Shown: in pieces, positions 23,625 through 33,671 of the stretch
Layout of the letters: each line of letters opens with the position of its first letter
Numbering within the stretch: the stretch's first letter is position 1
Assembly (NCBI GenBank): GCA_021234155.1
Contig: JAJEKV010000238.1
Location: forward strand, 186,001-250,000
Length of the DNA stretch: 64,000 nt
Source of the DNA: Isoetes taiwanensis
Lineage: Eukaryota > Streptophyta > Lycopodiopsida > Isoetales > Isoetaceae
Reading direction: 5' to 3'
The notes under the pieces: generated by a model
Databases searched by the model: none
What the model saw: the letters and a program-made list of their open reading frames with translations, nothing else
What the model was told of the DNA's origin: nothing
Program-made: the position numbers and the translations under genes

Positions 23625-25215
23625 TCTGTTGGGAGAATTGGACGATGCTTCTCCCTCACGACCATATAAAGGTTGACATGAAATAAATTTTGGAGGCTAC
23701 GATTTTAGGATTTTTGTACCATTAGAATCTTAATCGTAATGATTTAGTAGGATACGAAGTGAAATGTAATTACCTTGAAATGACCATAATTTTATTTTTT
23801 AAAACATTAAAAAATATCTTATATTATAAAGTTTTAGCATATGTCATGAAGCAAACCCTAATTTGGATGGTTGACATCATCTGATTGCATCCGAAGACCG
23901 AGATTTATTGCATGAGTTCCCACCACCATAAGGCCATGCTCTAATGTCTGAAGAGGAAAGAGAAAAGGAAAAGGGAGGAGAAAAGGGCAAAGTGAAAGGC
24001 AAAAAGCATGGGTAAAAGGAAAAAAGAAATGGAAAAGAGCACGAAAAAGGGAAACGAAAAGAAAGGAAAAAAGGACACTATAAAAAGTAGAAGAGGGAAA
24101 GGGTAATGACAGGAGTAAAAGAGGAAAAAAAAAGGAATGAGGAAAAGGGTAGAGAGAAGGGAAGGAAAAAGGAGAAGGGAAAAGGAAAGAAAAAGAGAAA
24201 GGAAAAAAAGGGGGAAGAGGAGGGAGCGAAAAGGGACAGTGGGAAAGGGGAAGAGGAAAAAGGTGGGAAAGGAGGAAAAAGGAAGGGAAAAAGGACACGA
24301 AAAAAAAAAGGAAATAGAAAAAGGGAGGGAAGAAGGGATGGAAAGGGAAAAAGGAAAAAGGGAGGGGACGGGGAATAGGGAAAAGGGGCATGGGGAAAAG
24401 AGGAAGAGAGAAGAAGGAAAAGAGAAGCAGAAAAAAGGAAGAGAGAAACGAGGGAGGAAAGGGAAAAAGGGAAAAAGAAAAGAACAAAAGAGGTATGAAA
24501 GGGAAAGAAAAAGACTACGAGAAGAAGGGGAGAGGGAAAGGGTGGGCAAAGGGGAGGAACAAATGGCATTGTAGAAAGGGGAAGAGAAATAAAGGGAAGG
24601 GAAAAAAGAACATGAGAAAAAGAAAGGGAAAAAAGAAAAGAAAAGGAGGTGAAGAGAGGGAAATGGAAGGAAAAAAAGGCAAGAAAAAAAGCTGAAGAGA
24701 GAAAGGGTCTGAAGAAGAGGAAAAGGGAAGGGAAAAAGGCTATTGGTAAAAAATAAAGGAAAAGAAAAAGGGGAAGGGGGAAAGGGAAGCGAAGGGTATG
24801 GGATGGGAGAAAAGGAAAATAAAAAGGGTAAAAGAAAAAAGGGAATGTGAAAAGGAGAGGGGAAAAAAGAAAAGGGAAAAGCGAGGAGGGGGAAAATGAA
24901 AACAAGCAAACGTGAAAAAAGGGGGAAAAACAAATGGAAAAAAGGTAAAAGGGGGATAAAATCGAAAAATAGAAAGGGGATGTGAACGAAAAGGAAGAGC
25001 AAAATAGAAAAAGAAAAAGAGAAGGCACAAAGGGAAAAGGAGGGGGAGGTGGGAAAAGGTGAAAAAAGGGGAAAAGAGGAGCGGAAAACAGCATGGAAAA
25101 ATAGAAGAGAAAAGGGACATGGCAAAAAAGGGAAAGGGTGAGAGAAGGGGAAAATCAAAGGAAAACTGGACATATGGAAAGGGGAAAAGGTAGAACGGGC
25201 ATGGGAAAAGAGAAA

Positions 25216-25375
25216 GAGTGCATGGGGAAGAGGGTGTGATGAAAAGGGCAAAATGGCATAAAGGGCAAGAGTGCATGGGGAAGAGGGTGTGATGAAAAGG
25301 GAAAAATGGCATAAAGGGCAAGAGTGCATGGGGAAAAGGGTGACACAAAGGGAAAAATGGCATGGGAAAAGGAAA
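25216..25375. repeat. 53-bp tandem repeat, about three copies
   Basis: GAGTGCATGGGGAAGAGGGT starts at 25216 and 25269, and a close variant at 25322, giving a regular 53-bp period inside the polypurine tract. The third copy degenerates after about 25 bp. Confidence 0.85.
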
Positions 25376-25925
25376 AGAGAAGGGAAAAAGAAAAAGGAAG
25401 GGAGAAGGATAATGGAAAAATGAAACAAAAAAAAGGGGAAACGGGAAAGGGCGAGGAAAGGGAGAAAGAAATGGAAAAAGGAAAACGGAAAGGGAAAATA
25501 AAAAGGGAAAGAAGAAAAGAAAGGAAAGATGGCACGGGAAAAAGGGAGAGAAAGGGTGAGGAAAGGAGGAAAAGGGAAGGAAAAATGAGCAAAAAAAAGG
25601 GGAAGAGGAAAAGAATGGGAAAAAAGAGAAGGAAAAAAAGGGGCATGGGAAAAGGCAAGCGGAATAGAAAAGCGAGAAAGGGGGAAAGTGCACGAGAAAA
25701 AGGAAAAGGGGAGGGAAGGGAAAAAAGGAAGGGGGAAAAGGGGAAGAGGGAAAGGGTGAGAATAGGGCAAAAGAGAAGGGAAAGAAGGCACGGGAAAAGG
25801 GAAGGAGAAAAGAAAAGGAGGAAAAGAGCACATAAGAAAAAAGAAAGAGGAAAGGGTGGGAGAAACGGAAAATGAAGAGAAAATAAGTACGGGAGGAAGT
25901 GGAAGAACAAAAGGGTGGGGAAAAG

Positions 25926-26006
25926 ACAAGGCAAAGGCAAAGGCAAAGGCAAAGGCAAAGGCAAAGGGAAAGGGAAAGGGAAAGGGAAAGGGAAAGGGAA
26001 AGGGAG
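25926..26006 (+). repeat. Hexamer array (GGCAAA)n then (GGGAAA)n
   Basis: About six GGCAAA units pass directly into about seven GGGAAA units at about 25926-26006. The GGGAAA part provides more than four closely spaced GGG runs, enough for an intrastrand G-quadruplex. It is not the plant telomere repeat. Confidence 0.9.
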
Positions 26007-26762
26007 GGGGAAAGAAATGGGAAAAGTGGCATGGAAAAAGGAAAAGAAGGAAAGGTGGAGAAAGGAGGAAAATAGAAGGGAAAGAGGCCATCGAAAAAAG
26101 GAAGAGGAAAAGGGAAGAGAAGGAAACATGCAAGAGAAAAGACAAAGGGAAAATATGTGGAGAAAAAGAGGAAAAGTGAAATGCAGGATACAGGAAAAAG
26201 AAAAGAGAAAGGGATTGGGCTTTTCTCATTGTGACCCAAAACATTTACAGGCTCTTAACTTATGCCCAGCAACGCTGGGTACCATTACTAGTATATATAT
26301 ATATATCTCTATCCTGAAATGGCCATTCTTTTTTGGACACCAATCATCTTATGTTGGCTTGGCACTTGTTTAGTAATTGTAATTGTAACTAGTTAGTGTG
26401 AATTGCTTGTTGACTTCAAAATTGTTGACTTACGCATCACCAAACATGTTGGTCAATGAAAGTCAAACATTTGCTTGGGGGTGATTCACACTTGTTGACT
26501 TGAAAATTGTTGACTTACTTCCACCACATCAGGTACTGCTTTGGCCTTTTTGAAAAGTTTGTACGGGAAATCCTCCGGCACAATAACCAAAAGCTTCTTT
26601 CCAACACACTAGCACTGTGCAGTGAAAACTATTAGAAAAATTATATCAGTACAACAGGTAGAAAGAAACACAGTAGAATCATCATAGTTTCTTAGTTATT
26701 GATTTGGATGGAGCTCGTTTGCTGGAGGAAACTTGCTTGGAATTATTCTTAGAAGGAGATTC

Positions 26763-28344
26763 TCAAACTGATGCCAAATCAGTTTCTTCCTCTGTGATTG
26801 TCTTCTCCACAATATCAGCACGTTTGTCCAAATTGGAAACATAATCATCTATATTCTTCAACACTGCTTCACATTCTTCATCTATTACTTGCACAGCATT
26901 ATCTTCAATTCTGTTAGAAATGTCAACTATAGAGTTTGAAATTTTCAAACTTGAGCCTGCATCATTTAAATTATCAAACTAAATAAGTACTTATAGAAAA
27001 AAAATCCAAAGTAGTTATACTTCACAAGAATAACTTACTTTCAGTCTTTTACAACTATTACTTTGTTCAGCATTGTCTCTCTTCAAGTTTGGGTTTGTGG
27101 AAGATAATAAAGTGCAATCTTCAATAGATTGCATAATTATATTAGGCTCCTCCAAGTCAGCAGGTGTGCTTAATGATGGATCTTGACTCTTTTCAATGGA
27201 CTGCACTGCACTATAATTGGGAGCAGATTCCATTGCAGATCTACATGGAAGTCCAATGGACCTGAACCAATTATGAGGCATCTAGCTCTCACAAGAGGGA
27301 CAAGTTGATCTCTTTGAGAAACATATGTAAGCGCAAATTGGATGAAAACTGTGCATGCAATGTGCAACAATGGCTGAGACACAAAGTGGGTCATAGGCAT
27401 ATGTACAGAAAGAACAACTTTGTAATCTTGCAAATGCTACGGTAGAGCATTTTGGATGTTCTAAAAATTAAAGGTTGAGTTGCAGTCCAGACATCTTATT
27501 TAGAGATGAAGCTATTTCTTTCAACTTCTCCAGCCTTGGTTGGAGTGTATGTTCTTCATCTTCTGCCTGTTTAAAAATAAAAAGAATGATGAAGCAGAAA
27601 GAAAAAGTATTGAGCACTATGTAATTGCAAAGGTCATTAGCAATTACCCCTTTGTGAATTTCCTCCATACTCTTGTATGCTGTTGTCGCCTCCAAAAGTT
27701 TATTTTCCTTGGAAAACAGCATTGACGACAAGAATGTAATGACACTGGAGTGCTCACACCTGGCCTTTGCTGCTTCAATTTGCTGTTTTGTAGCATCCAC
27801 CTCGTAACTGCACTTCTTCCACAACTTCCTTTTTTTCCTTCATTTCACTGGCTGCACTTTTAACTCTAACATTCAAGTCATCCTTCTGCTTATCTAACTC
27901 AGCGATCAAGAAGTTGATGACAGAATAGTCCACTACACAACCAACAACGTTTGTATGAGGAAATAAGGACTCATACTCATCTTCTTTCTCAAGCTTAGCT
28001 GTAACACTTTTCTTTATTTTAACCACAAATGACTGCCAGTTAATCTTTTGTCCTCTCACATGCAAAGTGAATGCCCGTGCAAAAAACTTCCCAATCTCTC
28101 CAACACAAACATCAGTTCTTTGGTAACATCTTCTGTAGATGTTCATAAACTGATCCACAAATAGTGGATTCATTCGACTAGACTTATAAATTTGCTTGGT
28201 ACCCACCAGTTTTACACATCCAAATATTTTGCTTATCTCATCTTCAGCCACATCTGGCTTTCTTACATCTGAAGAGGTCATGCCCTCACAAGGCAACACA
28301 GATGTGTCAAACATCCTCCTTGCTTCCTCTTCGTCTATGGTCAC
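26763..28344 (-). pseudogene. Coiled-coil/RING-H2 accessory gene of transposon 1
   Basis: Reading right to left, the segment from 28344 encodes an alpha-helical N-terminal region and a Lys/Glu-rich coiled coil (to about 27770). It continues after a +1-type shift near 27800 (ATKQQIEAAKARCEH...). An intron with GTAATT/AAACAG borders (about 27653-27570) is followed by a further coiled coil. A finger at about 27420-27290 reads CSFC...AHCMHSFHPIC...CPSC, which fits C-x2-C...C-x-H-x2-H-x2-C...C-x2-C, the RING-H2 pattern of ubiquitin ligases. An in-frame TAG follows directly after the finger. A Ser/Glu-rich tail extends to 26763. Transposon 2 has the homologous gene in the same convergent position, so it belongs to the family. 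The role is unknown; ubiquitin ligation would be inference. Confidence 0.7.
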
Positions 28345-29160
28345 TTTAGGTTGAGTCTTCTATCTCTACACCAGCTTTGAAATTATATATCAGTGGAAGT
28401 TCTTCATTGTGTCTGCAAAAAACTAAACCAATCCAAATCATAGCACTAAGTATCCTGAATAGTACTAACTTTAAGAGCTTAGCAATGAACTGCTACTTTT
28501 TCTAAATAATTACTAATTGTCATCAACACCAATTACCTTGAGCCTACTGTCTGCAAAATAGCAAATGCTTAGCATGTCATGCTAAATAGTAGCTAACTTT
28601 TTCTAACTTAGCACTGAACTTCATCTTCTTAGCAACCGCCGCTAATAACAATTTGAGCCTGCAAGTGTAGCATAAAATTTGCGTTGTTAATGTAACCTGC
28701 TACTTAGCAAATGTTGCCTGCAAACATAGAACGAAATCACTAAGTAACTCGTACATAGCACATACTAACTAGCAAGTACTGCCTGCGAAACATAGTACCA
28801 ATATAACATGTTAGCATAAATTGCTAACTGATTGTCTGCAAACATAGTACTAAATGCTTAACTCGTTAGCATCAACTACTGAACTTGTACGACCAAACAT
28901 TACTGCGGTGTATTTTTCGCTGATGCCAAGCACAAAAAATTCTAGCTTGAAATATCACACTAATAAAGAGATGAATCAAAGCAAGATGGAATGCAATCCT
29001 CCACACCTGCTATATTAACTTTTGTCCTCAATATAGAAGCATGAAATATAATAGAATGAAACCATTTCCACATTATTTACCATTCCCAAAGATTTGTCAA
29101 CAAAGATTAGATGCTTACCACTAAAAGAACTTTTCTTGAGTCTGAGAAATTGTTCAGATG
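28345..29160. other. 5' flank of the RING gene in transposon 1
   Basis: No gene seen. The stretch at 28430-28900 is built from recurring short words (TAGCAAATGCT, GCCTGCAAACATAGTAC, GCTAACT), a decayed minisatellite. It probably holds the minus-strand promoter and first exon(s) of the RING gene, which I could not place. Confidence 0.4.
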
Positions 29161-29480
29161 AGCAATTTAATCCGAGCTCTTTACCAAGCGGGGTAATGGG
29201 ATCTCGATTGACTGGCAATCGATTGTTTAGAATGGTACAAATAACCGAATTCGATAATTACTGCTGTGGAAGCAGCACAGTCACAGCAATTTAATCCGGC
29301 CAGTTAACCAAGCAGGGAAATGGGATCTCAATTGGGGCTTTTGTTGAATCTAATGACTGGCAATTGATTTTTAGAATGGTACAAATAACGGATTTCGATA
29401 ATTACTGTTGTAGGAGCAGTACAGTCACAGCAATTTGATCCGGCCAGTTAACCAAGCAGAGTACGGGGATCTCGATGGGG
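29161..29480. repeat. Subterminal tandem repeat, three units of 124-143 bp
   Basis: Units begin AGCAATTTAATCC at 29161, 29285 and (with one change) 29428. Each includes ACCAAGC, GGGATCTC and, in the first two, GAATGGTACAAATAAC and GATAATTACTG. They lie just inside the right TIR of transposon 1. Such subterminal arrays can serve as transposase-binding sites in other TIR elements. Confidence 0.85.
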
Positions 29481-29631
29481 AGTAGCTATCTTTCTGAATC
29501 TGATCCAAGAAACTCCAAGAAAGAAGGAAAGGAAGAAAGGTTCGACGGTTTAGGATCCCATGGGTGGGATTTAGTGCTAAAATAAAATTTAAAAATTCAA
29601 TTACACCCCGTTAATTAGCGCTATTAGTTAG

Positions 29632-29677
29632 GGCTAAAAATGGCGTCATTTATGCCACCCATAGCGTGCGAGGACCC
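29632..29677 (-). repeat. Right terminal inverted repeat of transposon 1
   Basis: On the minus strand it begins GGGTCCTCGCA and continues ATGGGTGGC with an ATTTTTAG block further in. It matches the left end at 18532 and is followed directly by the CAAT target duplication at 29678-29681. Confidence 0.85.
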
Positions 29678-30289
29678 CAATTGCAGAATCAGGGCCAGAG
29701 CCCGGAGCTTTTCTCAAACGATCCAGTTCTTAAAACATGCGATGTATCAACAGTTGTAGCCAATCAATGGTCTGATCATATTGAATAACAGCTATGGCGG
29801 TGTTGAAAAAAGTATTTGTTGATGTGGGTATTTTGGCAAAATGGCCAAAGAACTTTCTCCGCAAAAACTTGACAAAAGACTCATGGTTCTTGGCAAAGGT
29901 AGTGAGCTTGGTGGAAGTAGCAGAGTAGGAGAGATCCACATACATCAAAGTCTTGTAAATCCGACCATCCCAAAGAATTTGGTGTGCTGACAGCGAAAGA
30001 CCTTGGAGACCAGTGCCAGATTGAGGAAAATTTGAGTTCCATCCACTGACGTTTGAAAACTCGTGGGAGTACTGACAAGATTGGCAACAAATTGCCGGAG
30101 TTGCCCAGGCTTGGGGATTGGAAATTCCTGATCAGCAAAATAATCTAGGCCTACCCTGACCACAACAACGTGATTTTGGCCTGGTAAAGGCACTGGAAGA
30201 GAGGTGCTGGAAAAACTTACCGTGGCCTCCATTGGTGTGATTACATGCAGAGTGTTGAATCGCGAAGAGGCAGCCATGGGCATCGACGG
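29678..30289 (-). pseudogene. Gypsy A third ORF, N-terminal part, decayed
   Basis: Minus-strand frames here include QLRQFVANLVSTPTSF and SVDGTQIFLNLALVSKVF, homologous to QLQQFVAHIVNSPEGY and MVDGTTILLTQPLISEVF at the start of the gypsy B ORF. The frame begins near 30283 and is broken by shifts. It is cut off on the left by transposon 1 and on the right by gypsy B, inserted at 30289/48566. Confidence 0.8.
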
Positions 30290-30876
30290 TGTTTGGGGTC
30301 TGGGTTCGGGAACTCCTGCAAAACAGCCCTCTGTGAGGACCCTTGGATCTAACAGGAGAATCTGGGAGCTATGTCACGCGGGATTTGCAAGAAAAACAAG
30401 GAAAAGGGAAAAGAAAACAAAAGAGAACAATGAGATCACAATAATGAGCTTCCTTGATGTCAATGAAGATACATGAGCTCTCGCAATCGAGAGAAAACTG
30501 AAGTGAAACAAGACTCAAAACTCATCTAAAACTCATGTGCTAGCTCTACTCATATATATAGTACAATGGCCTTTGGCCCAATATAGACACTCTGACTGAT
30601 TTCGGTGCCGACTCCTGGAAGAAGGCCTGATTTGCAGGAATGCTGGCGGTGCCTCTTGAAGTGCCTGAAACCACGCTGACGCTGACGCGGGCGGTGACGG
30701 GCCGTCACTTGTCTGAGCGCCTCCTCTTGACGCCAGGCATGGTCTTTGTCTGCGTGGTCTGCTTGGTCTTCTGCTGGGCCTTTGACGACTGACCTGTGCC
30801 TGACTGTAGATCCTTGGCCTTGACTTGGTCCGTCGTATGCATGAATAGTCCTGTACCAGGAGGCACAGGACTAACA
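30290..30876 (-). repeat. 3' LTR of gypsy B
   Basis: 587 bp, TG...CA ends (TGTTTGGGG to GACTAACA on plus). It differs from the other LTR at about a dozen positions by hand count (about 2%). A TATATATA box on the minus strand at 30551-30560 suits a retrotransposon promoter. The end of the third ORF is encoded inside this LTR. Confidence 0.92.
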
Positions 30877-33671
30877 CTCCCCCCCACCAAACGACACTCA
30901 GAGTGAAGAAAAGGAGGAAGTGTTTCCGAGGGCGGGAAACCAGCAGTTTGAAAGTGATCCTCACGGGAATGAGGACGGGCGCCATTATGGTAATTGCCAA
31001 TGAGGTCCTGGCGTGTTTGAAGAGCATCAGGAGTGTTGAGCCCAAGGGCAGGATCTGCATCAATGAGGAATTTAGAGCGCACCATGCCTTCCAGGGCAGC
31101 ATGTGCTTCCGAAGGAACGAACTGGCACTCCATGAGAAGACAGGTCTGTAGACCGAAGGCACTGACGCTGGCATTCGGGTTGCAATAAAAGATGGGACGC
31201 TGCCGATTTAAGGAGCTTACCAGGATGCACTTGAGAGCAGCACAGAAGCCAGCTTGACAGATCCAATTTGCAGTGTGGTCCAGGGTGGCACCATCCTCCC
31301 AATCGGAGCGTCTGACAAAACGAGGATCCCACCGGAGATCCGTCGAGATCTGAGGGGGAGTCCACCCTGCGTGGCCATCCAGGACCTTGGTCCAAAAGGG
31401 AAGACGCCAGTCGGAGGTCAAAAATCTGGGGCATGGAGGGACACCCAGTGAAGCATATGGAGAGGGAGCCATGCCCATGGGCGTGGGCTGCTGAGCCTGT
31501 TCCCTGAATTCATGGACGAGGTCTGGATCAAGAGCTTTGCACCACTGGTTCCAAGCAGAAGCAGAGAGCTGAGTATAGACAGGAGGACTATCCCAACCTA
31601 TTGGTATTGTCTTGCTATCCAAAAGGGCACGCAGTTGATTGTAGCCGGCTAAGTGCTGCATATAAACTTGGGCAAACGGAAGATCCTCAAGATGCCCAAG
31701 ATTCTTCCGCACCTGTTCCAGTGTTTCAGCTTGCCATAGAGGTAAATGATGAGCAAGCTCTGGTATATACTCCTGATGAAGAGTGTGAGTCCGATCATGA
31801 TCTTTGAGATACGGGTTGTTATCCAATAACAACCAGTGAGCCTGTGAGTCGCCCTGAAAGTTTTGATGTGGCCCATCACGGAATTTGTCTTGTGTATCAG
31901 CCAGATAGAAGTCATGGAAGATGTACGCCATCGGCTGAACAACTCTAAAGGTGATCAAATCCGGGTCTTCACAGTGAATGAGGTCGAAGATTAAAAGGGC
32001 ACAGAGTAAACCTTTGTCTTCAACTGAGAGGTCTGGCCAAATCCGGAGAAAATCCTCACTGCGCATGTGGGCATCAACCTGACCATCTGCTGTGTACCAC
32101 TTCAAAAGAAAGAGGTGGCGGCGGGCAACCACATAATCTAGGTAACTGGAAGGAATAGCGAAATCCACAGACATGTGGAGAGATATATTAATGTAGCCCT
32201 CTTGTTTAGTTTGGGCCTCTTCGACAGATTGGACAGCTTGCTGGAGCTGATGTTCAAGATCGCGGATCTGGTTTTCCTTTTCTAACAGAAGACGTGACTG
32301 ATCACGGACCCGTTTCTGAGGAAGCGTGGCATGTGAAGAGGATTGCCCAGGAGTATGGAGTCGCGGCGTGGCAATCTCTGCATCATCAAGTATCTTTTGC
32401 TTCTTGGCCTCCGTGAGTTGATCCTGGAGAGGCGTGAGCTGACTGGTCAGCGTGGAAAGCTGAGCTTCTAAAGAGGCTATTTGAGCGTCACGCTCTGTAA
32501 AGGCATGGGCTTGAGTGGTGTAATTCCGAGAAAGCTTTGTATACAGCGTGTCAAGCTTAGCAATGTCTTTATCCTTGTCAACCAAGAGAGTTTCCCTTGC
32601 CTTGACCTGCTCCAACAATTCCTGAATGGTGGTTTGCAATTGAGCCTGCTGGTCAGCAAGCAGACTGTTCTGATCGTTGGCATTCTTTAGATCCTCACGG
32701 GCCTGTAAAAGAGCCTCGTGCTTTTCTTGAAGCTTGTCCTCCAGAGTGTGAACTTGCGTGGTAGCAGCTTGAAGGTCTCTGTGAACCGCGTCCGAGGTCT
32801 CCAGGGATGCTTGAACCCCATTCATGAGAATTTCCTGGGATTCTTGCAACTTGAGAGCAGCAGCTTGAACATCCTGCTGGTATTGATACAGAAGCTGGCG
32901 AGGATGTGGAGGTGCAGGGGCCTGCTGTTGCCGTGTTTGTGACGTTTGAGAGACATGATGAGAATCGGAGGGCATGGATTCTGTGGAGGAAGAAGAGACT
33001 GTGACATGTGTGGCATTGCATTGAACATGACCAGGAGAAGAAGGGCGTGAAGGTGCAGCCTGTTGGGTGTGAGGAAGGGAATGAAGGGACCGCTGAGTGG
33101 AGGCATGAGAAACAGAAGGTGACCCCGAGAGAGGAAGATAATGACGGATTATGGCTTGAAGATGAGCGCCCACCGAGGAATCAAAGCCAGAGGAAGGGGC
33201 AGCTCGAATACGATCTACTTCTTGAGGAAGTCGGAAGAACAGCAATCGGGGCCAATCCAGATGGTGAGTGGAGCTTGTGGCCGTGATGACAATATTGTAG
33301 AATGGTTTGTTGATATGGGTGTTTTTGATTGAATACCCAAGCAATTTGCGCCAGAGAAACTTGACAAAAGTATCATGGGGCTTGGCAATGTTTGTGAGAC
33401 GATGCATGTTAGCTTGATAAGGAACAGCGCCAAACTGAGTGACATCTATGTCCTGTAAGGTAGCCCAAGATAAAGAAGGTTTTTGCAAAGGAATATGGAA
33501 TACCTCAGAGATCAGGGGCTGAGTAAGCAAAATGGTGGTGCCATCGACCATGGTAGCATAGCCTTCCGGGCTGTTGACGATATGAGCAACAAACTGCTGC
33601 AATTGCGTTGGATTTGGTGCAGGAAGGTCCATTTGTGAGAATTCAGAGCTCCCCGGCGCCCGCGACTTCAC
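30705..33671 (-). CDS. Gypsy B third ORF, 988 residues, unknown function
   Basis: An open frame from ATG at 33671 to a stop at 30705 lies between integrase and the 3' LTR and extends about 170 bp into the LTR. The N-terminal ~180 residues (QLQQFVAHIV..., HDTFVKFLWRKLLGY) form a compact-looking domain. A Ser/Pro/Gln-rich linker follows, then a long heptad-like coiled coil (about residues 260-495). After that comes a mixed domain rich in Trp, Leu and Asp (WYTADGQVDAHMRSEDFLRI...), and a basic C-terminus (KRRRSDK) like a nuclear signal. I see no signal peptide or transmembrane helix, so it does not look like an envelope protein. A decayed homologue exists in gypsy A. It is open throughout, unlike the pol gene, so it may be conserved by selection or simply lucky. 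Confidence 0.8.
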   Translation of the reverse strand: MKSRAPGSSEFSQMDLPAPNPTQLQQFVAHIVNSPEGYATMVDGTTILLTQPLISEVFHIPLQKPSLSWATLQDIDVTQFGAVPYQANMHRLTNIAKPHDTFVKFLWRKLLGYSIKNTHINKPFYNIVITATSSTHHLDWPRLLFFRLPQEVDRIRAAPSSGFDSSVGAHLQAIIRHYLPLSGSPSVSHASTQRSLHSLPHTQQAAPSRPSSPGHVQCNATHVTVSSSSTESMPSDSHHVSQTSQTRQQQAPAPPHPRQLLYQYQQDVQAAALKLQESQEILMNGVQASLETSDAVHRDLQAATTQVHTLEDKLQEKHEALLQAREDLKNANDQNSLLADQQAQLQTTIQELLEQVKARETLLVDKDKDIAKLDTLYTKLSRNYTTQAHAFTERDAQIASLEAQLSTLTSQLTPLQDQLTEAKKQKILDDAEIATPRLHTPGQSSSHATLPQKRVRDQSRLLLEKENQIRDLEHQLQQAVQSVEEAQTKQEGYINISLHMSVDFAIPSSYLDYVVARRHLFLLKWYTADGQVDAHMRSEDFLRIWPDLSVEDKGLLCALLIFDLIHCEDPDLITFRVVQPMAYIFHDFYLADTQDKFRDGPHQNFQGDSQAHWLLLDNNPYLKDHDRTHTLHQEYIPELAHHLPLWQAETLEQVRKNLGHLEDLPFAQVYMQHLAGYNQLRALLDSKTIPIGWDSPPVYTQLSASAWNQWCKALDPDLVHEFREQAQQPTPMGMAPSPYASLGVPPCPRFLTSDWRLPFWTKVLDGHAGWTPPQISTDLRWDPRFVRRSDWEDGATLDHTANWICQAGFCAALKCILVSSLNRQRPIFYCNPNASVSAFGLQTCLLMECQFVPSEAHAALEGMVRSKFLIDADPALGLNTPDALQTRQDLIGNYHNGARPHSREDHFQTAGFPPSETLPPFLHSECRLVGGSVSPVPPGTGLFMHTTDQVKAKDLQSGTGQSSKAQQKTKQTTQTKTMPGVKRRRSDK
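30877..30887 (-). other. Polypurine tract of gypsy B
   Basis: On the minus strand GGTGGGGGGAG abuts the 3' LTR directly. This is the expected primer site for plus-strand DNA synthesis. Confidence 0.8.

Larger units (their letters stand above)
23940..26220 (+). repeat. 2.3-kb strand-asymmetric polypurine tract
   Basis: The plus strand is almost all A and G in irregular GGGAAAA/GGAAAAG-type words, with only scattered pyrimidines. Open frames on both strands (Lys/Glu/Gly-rich on plus, Phe/Pro/Ser/Leu-rich on minus) result from this composition and not from genes. The tract fills most of Helitron B. Such DNA can form intramolecular triplexes and, where GGG runs cluster, G-quadruplexes. Confidence 0.95.
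23817..26291 (+). mobile_element. Helitron B, nested in transposon 1
   Basis: The 5' end TCTTATATTATAAAG follows A (23816). The 3' hairpin GCCCAGC-AAC-GCTGGGT (26264-26280) is followed by CTAG (26288-26291) and then T. Beyond the termini, both Helitrons share CCCTAAT-TGGATGGT near the 5' end and an ACATTTACAG word before the 3' hairpin. The element is 2475 bp and consists almost wholly of a purine-rich tract. It has no Rep/helicase gene. It separates the acidic ORF from the RING gene of transposon 1, so it inserted after that element was in place. Confidence 0.85.
18528..29681 (+). mobile_element. TIR DNA transposon 1, Sola-like candidate
   Basis: The element runs from 18532 to 29677 (11.1 kb) between direct repeats CAAT (18528-18531 and 29678-29681). 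Its ends share GGGTCCTCGCA perfectly (18532-18542 and complement of 29667-29677), then a less perfect inner part and a common ATTTTTAG block. Removing it joins gypsy A sequence into a stretch collinear with gypsy B around 33160-33215 (GAATCA, GCCAGAG and ACGATC shared in order), which supports these exact limits. It carries a plus-strand transposase, an acidic minus-strand ORF and a minus-strand coiled-coil/RING gene. Helitron B and a LINE tail are later insertions. The 4-bp duplication and motif content suggest Sola or an undescribed relative (inference). Confidence 0.85.

Noticed and set aside
25926..26006. Interstitial telomere repeat
   Set aside because: The units are GGCAAA and GGGAAA, not the plant TTTAGGG telomere repeat.
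23941..26244. A 767-residue minus-strand frame and several long Lys/Glu-rich plus-strand frames
   Set aside because: All follow from the polypurine tract, which lacks stop codons by composition. There is no domain, no start context, and frames exist on both strands at once.
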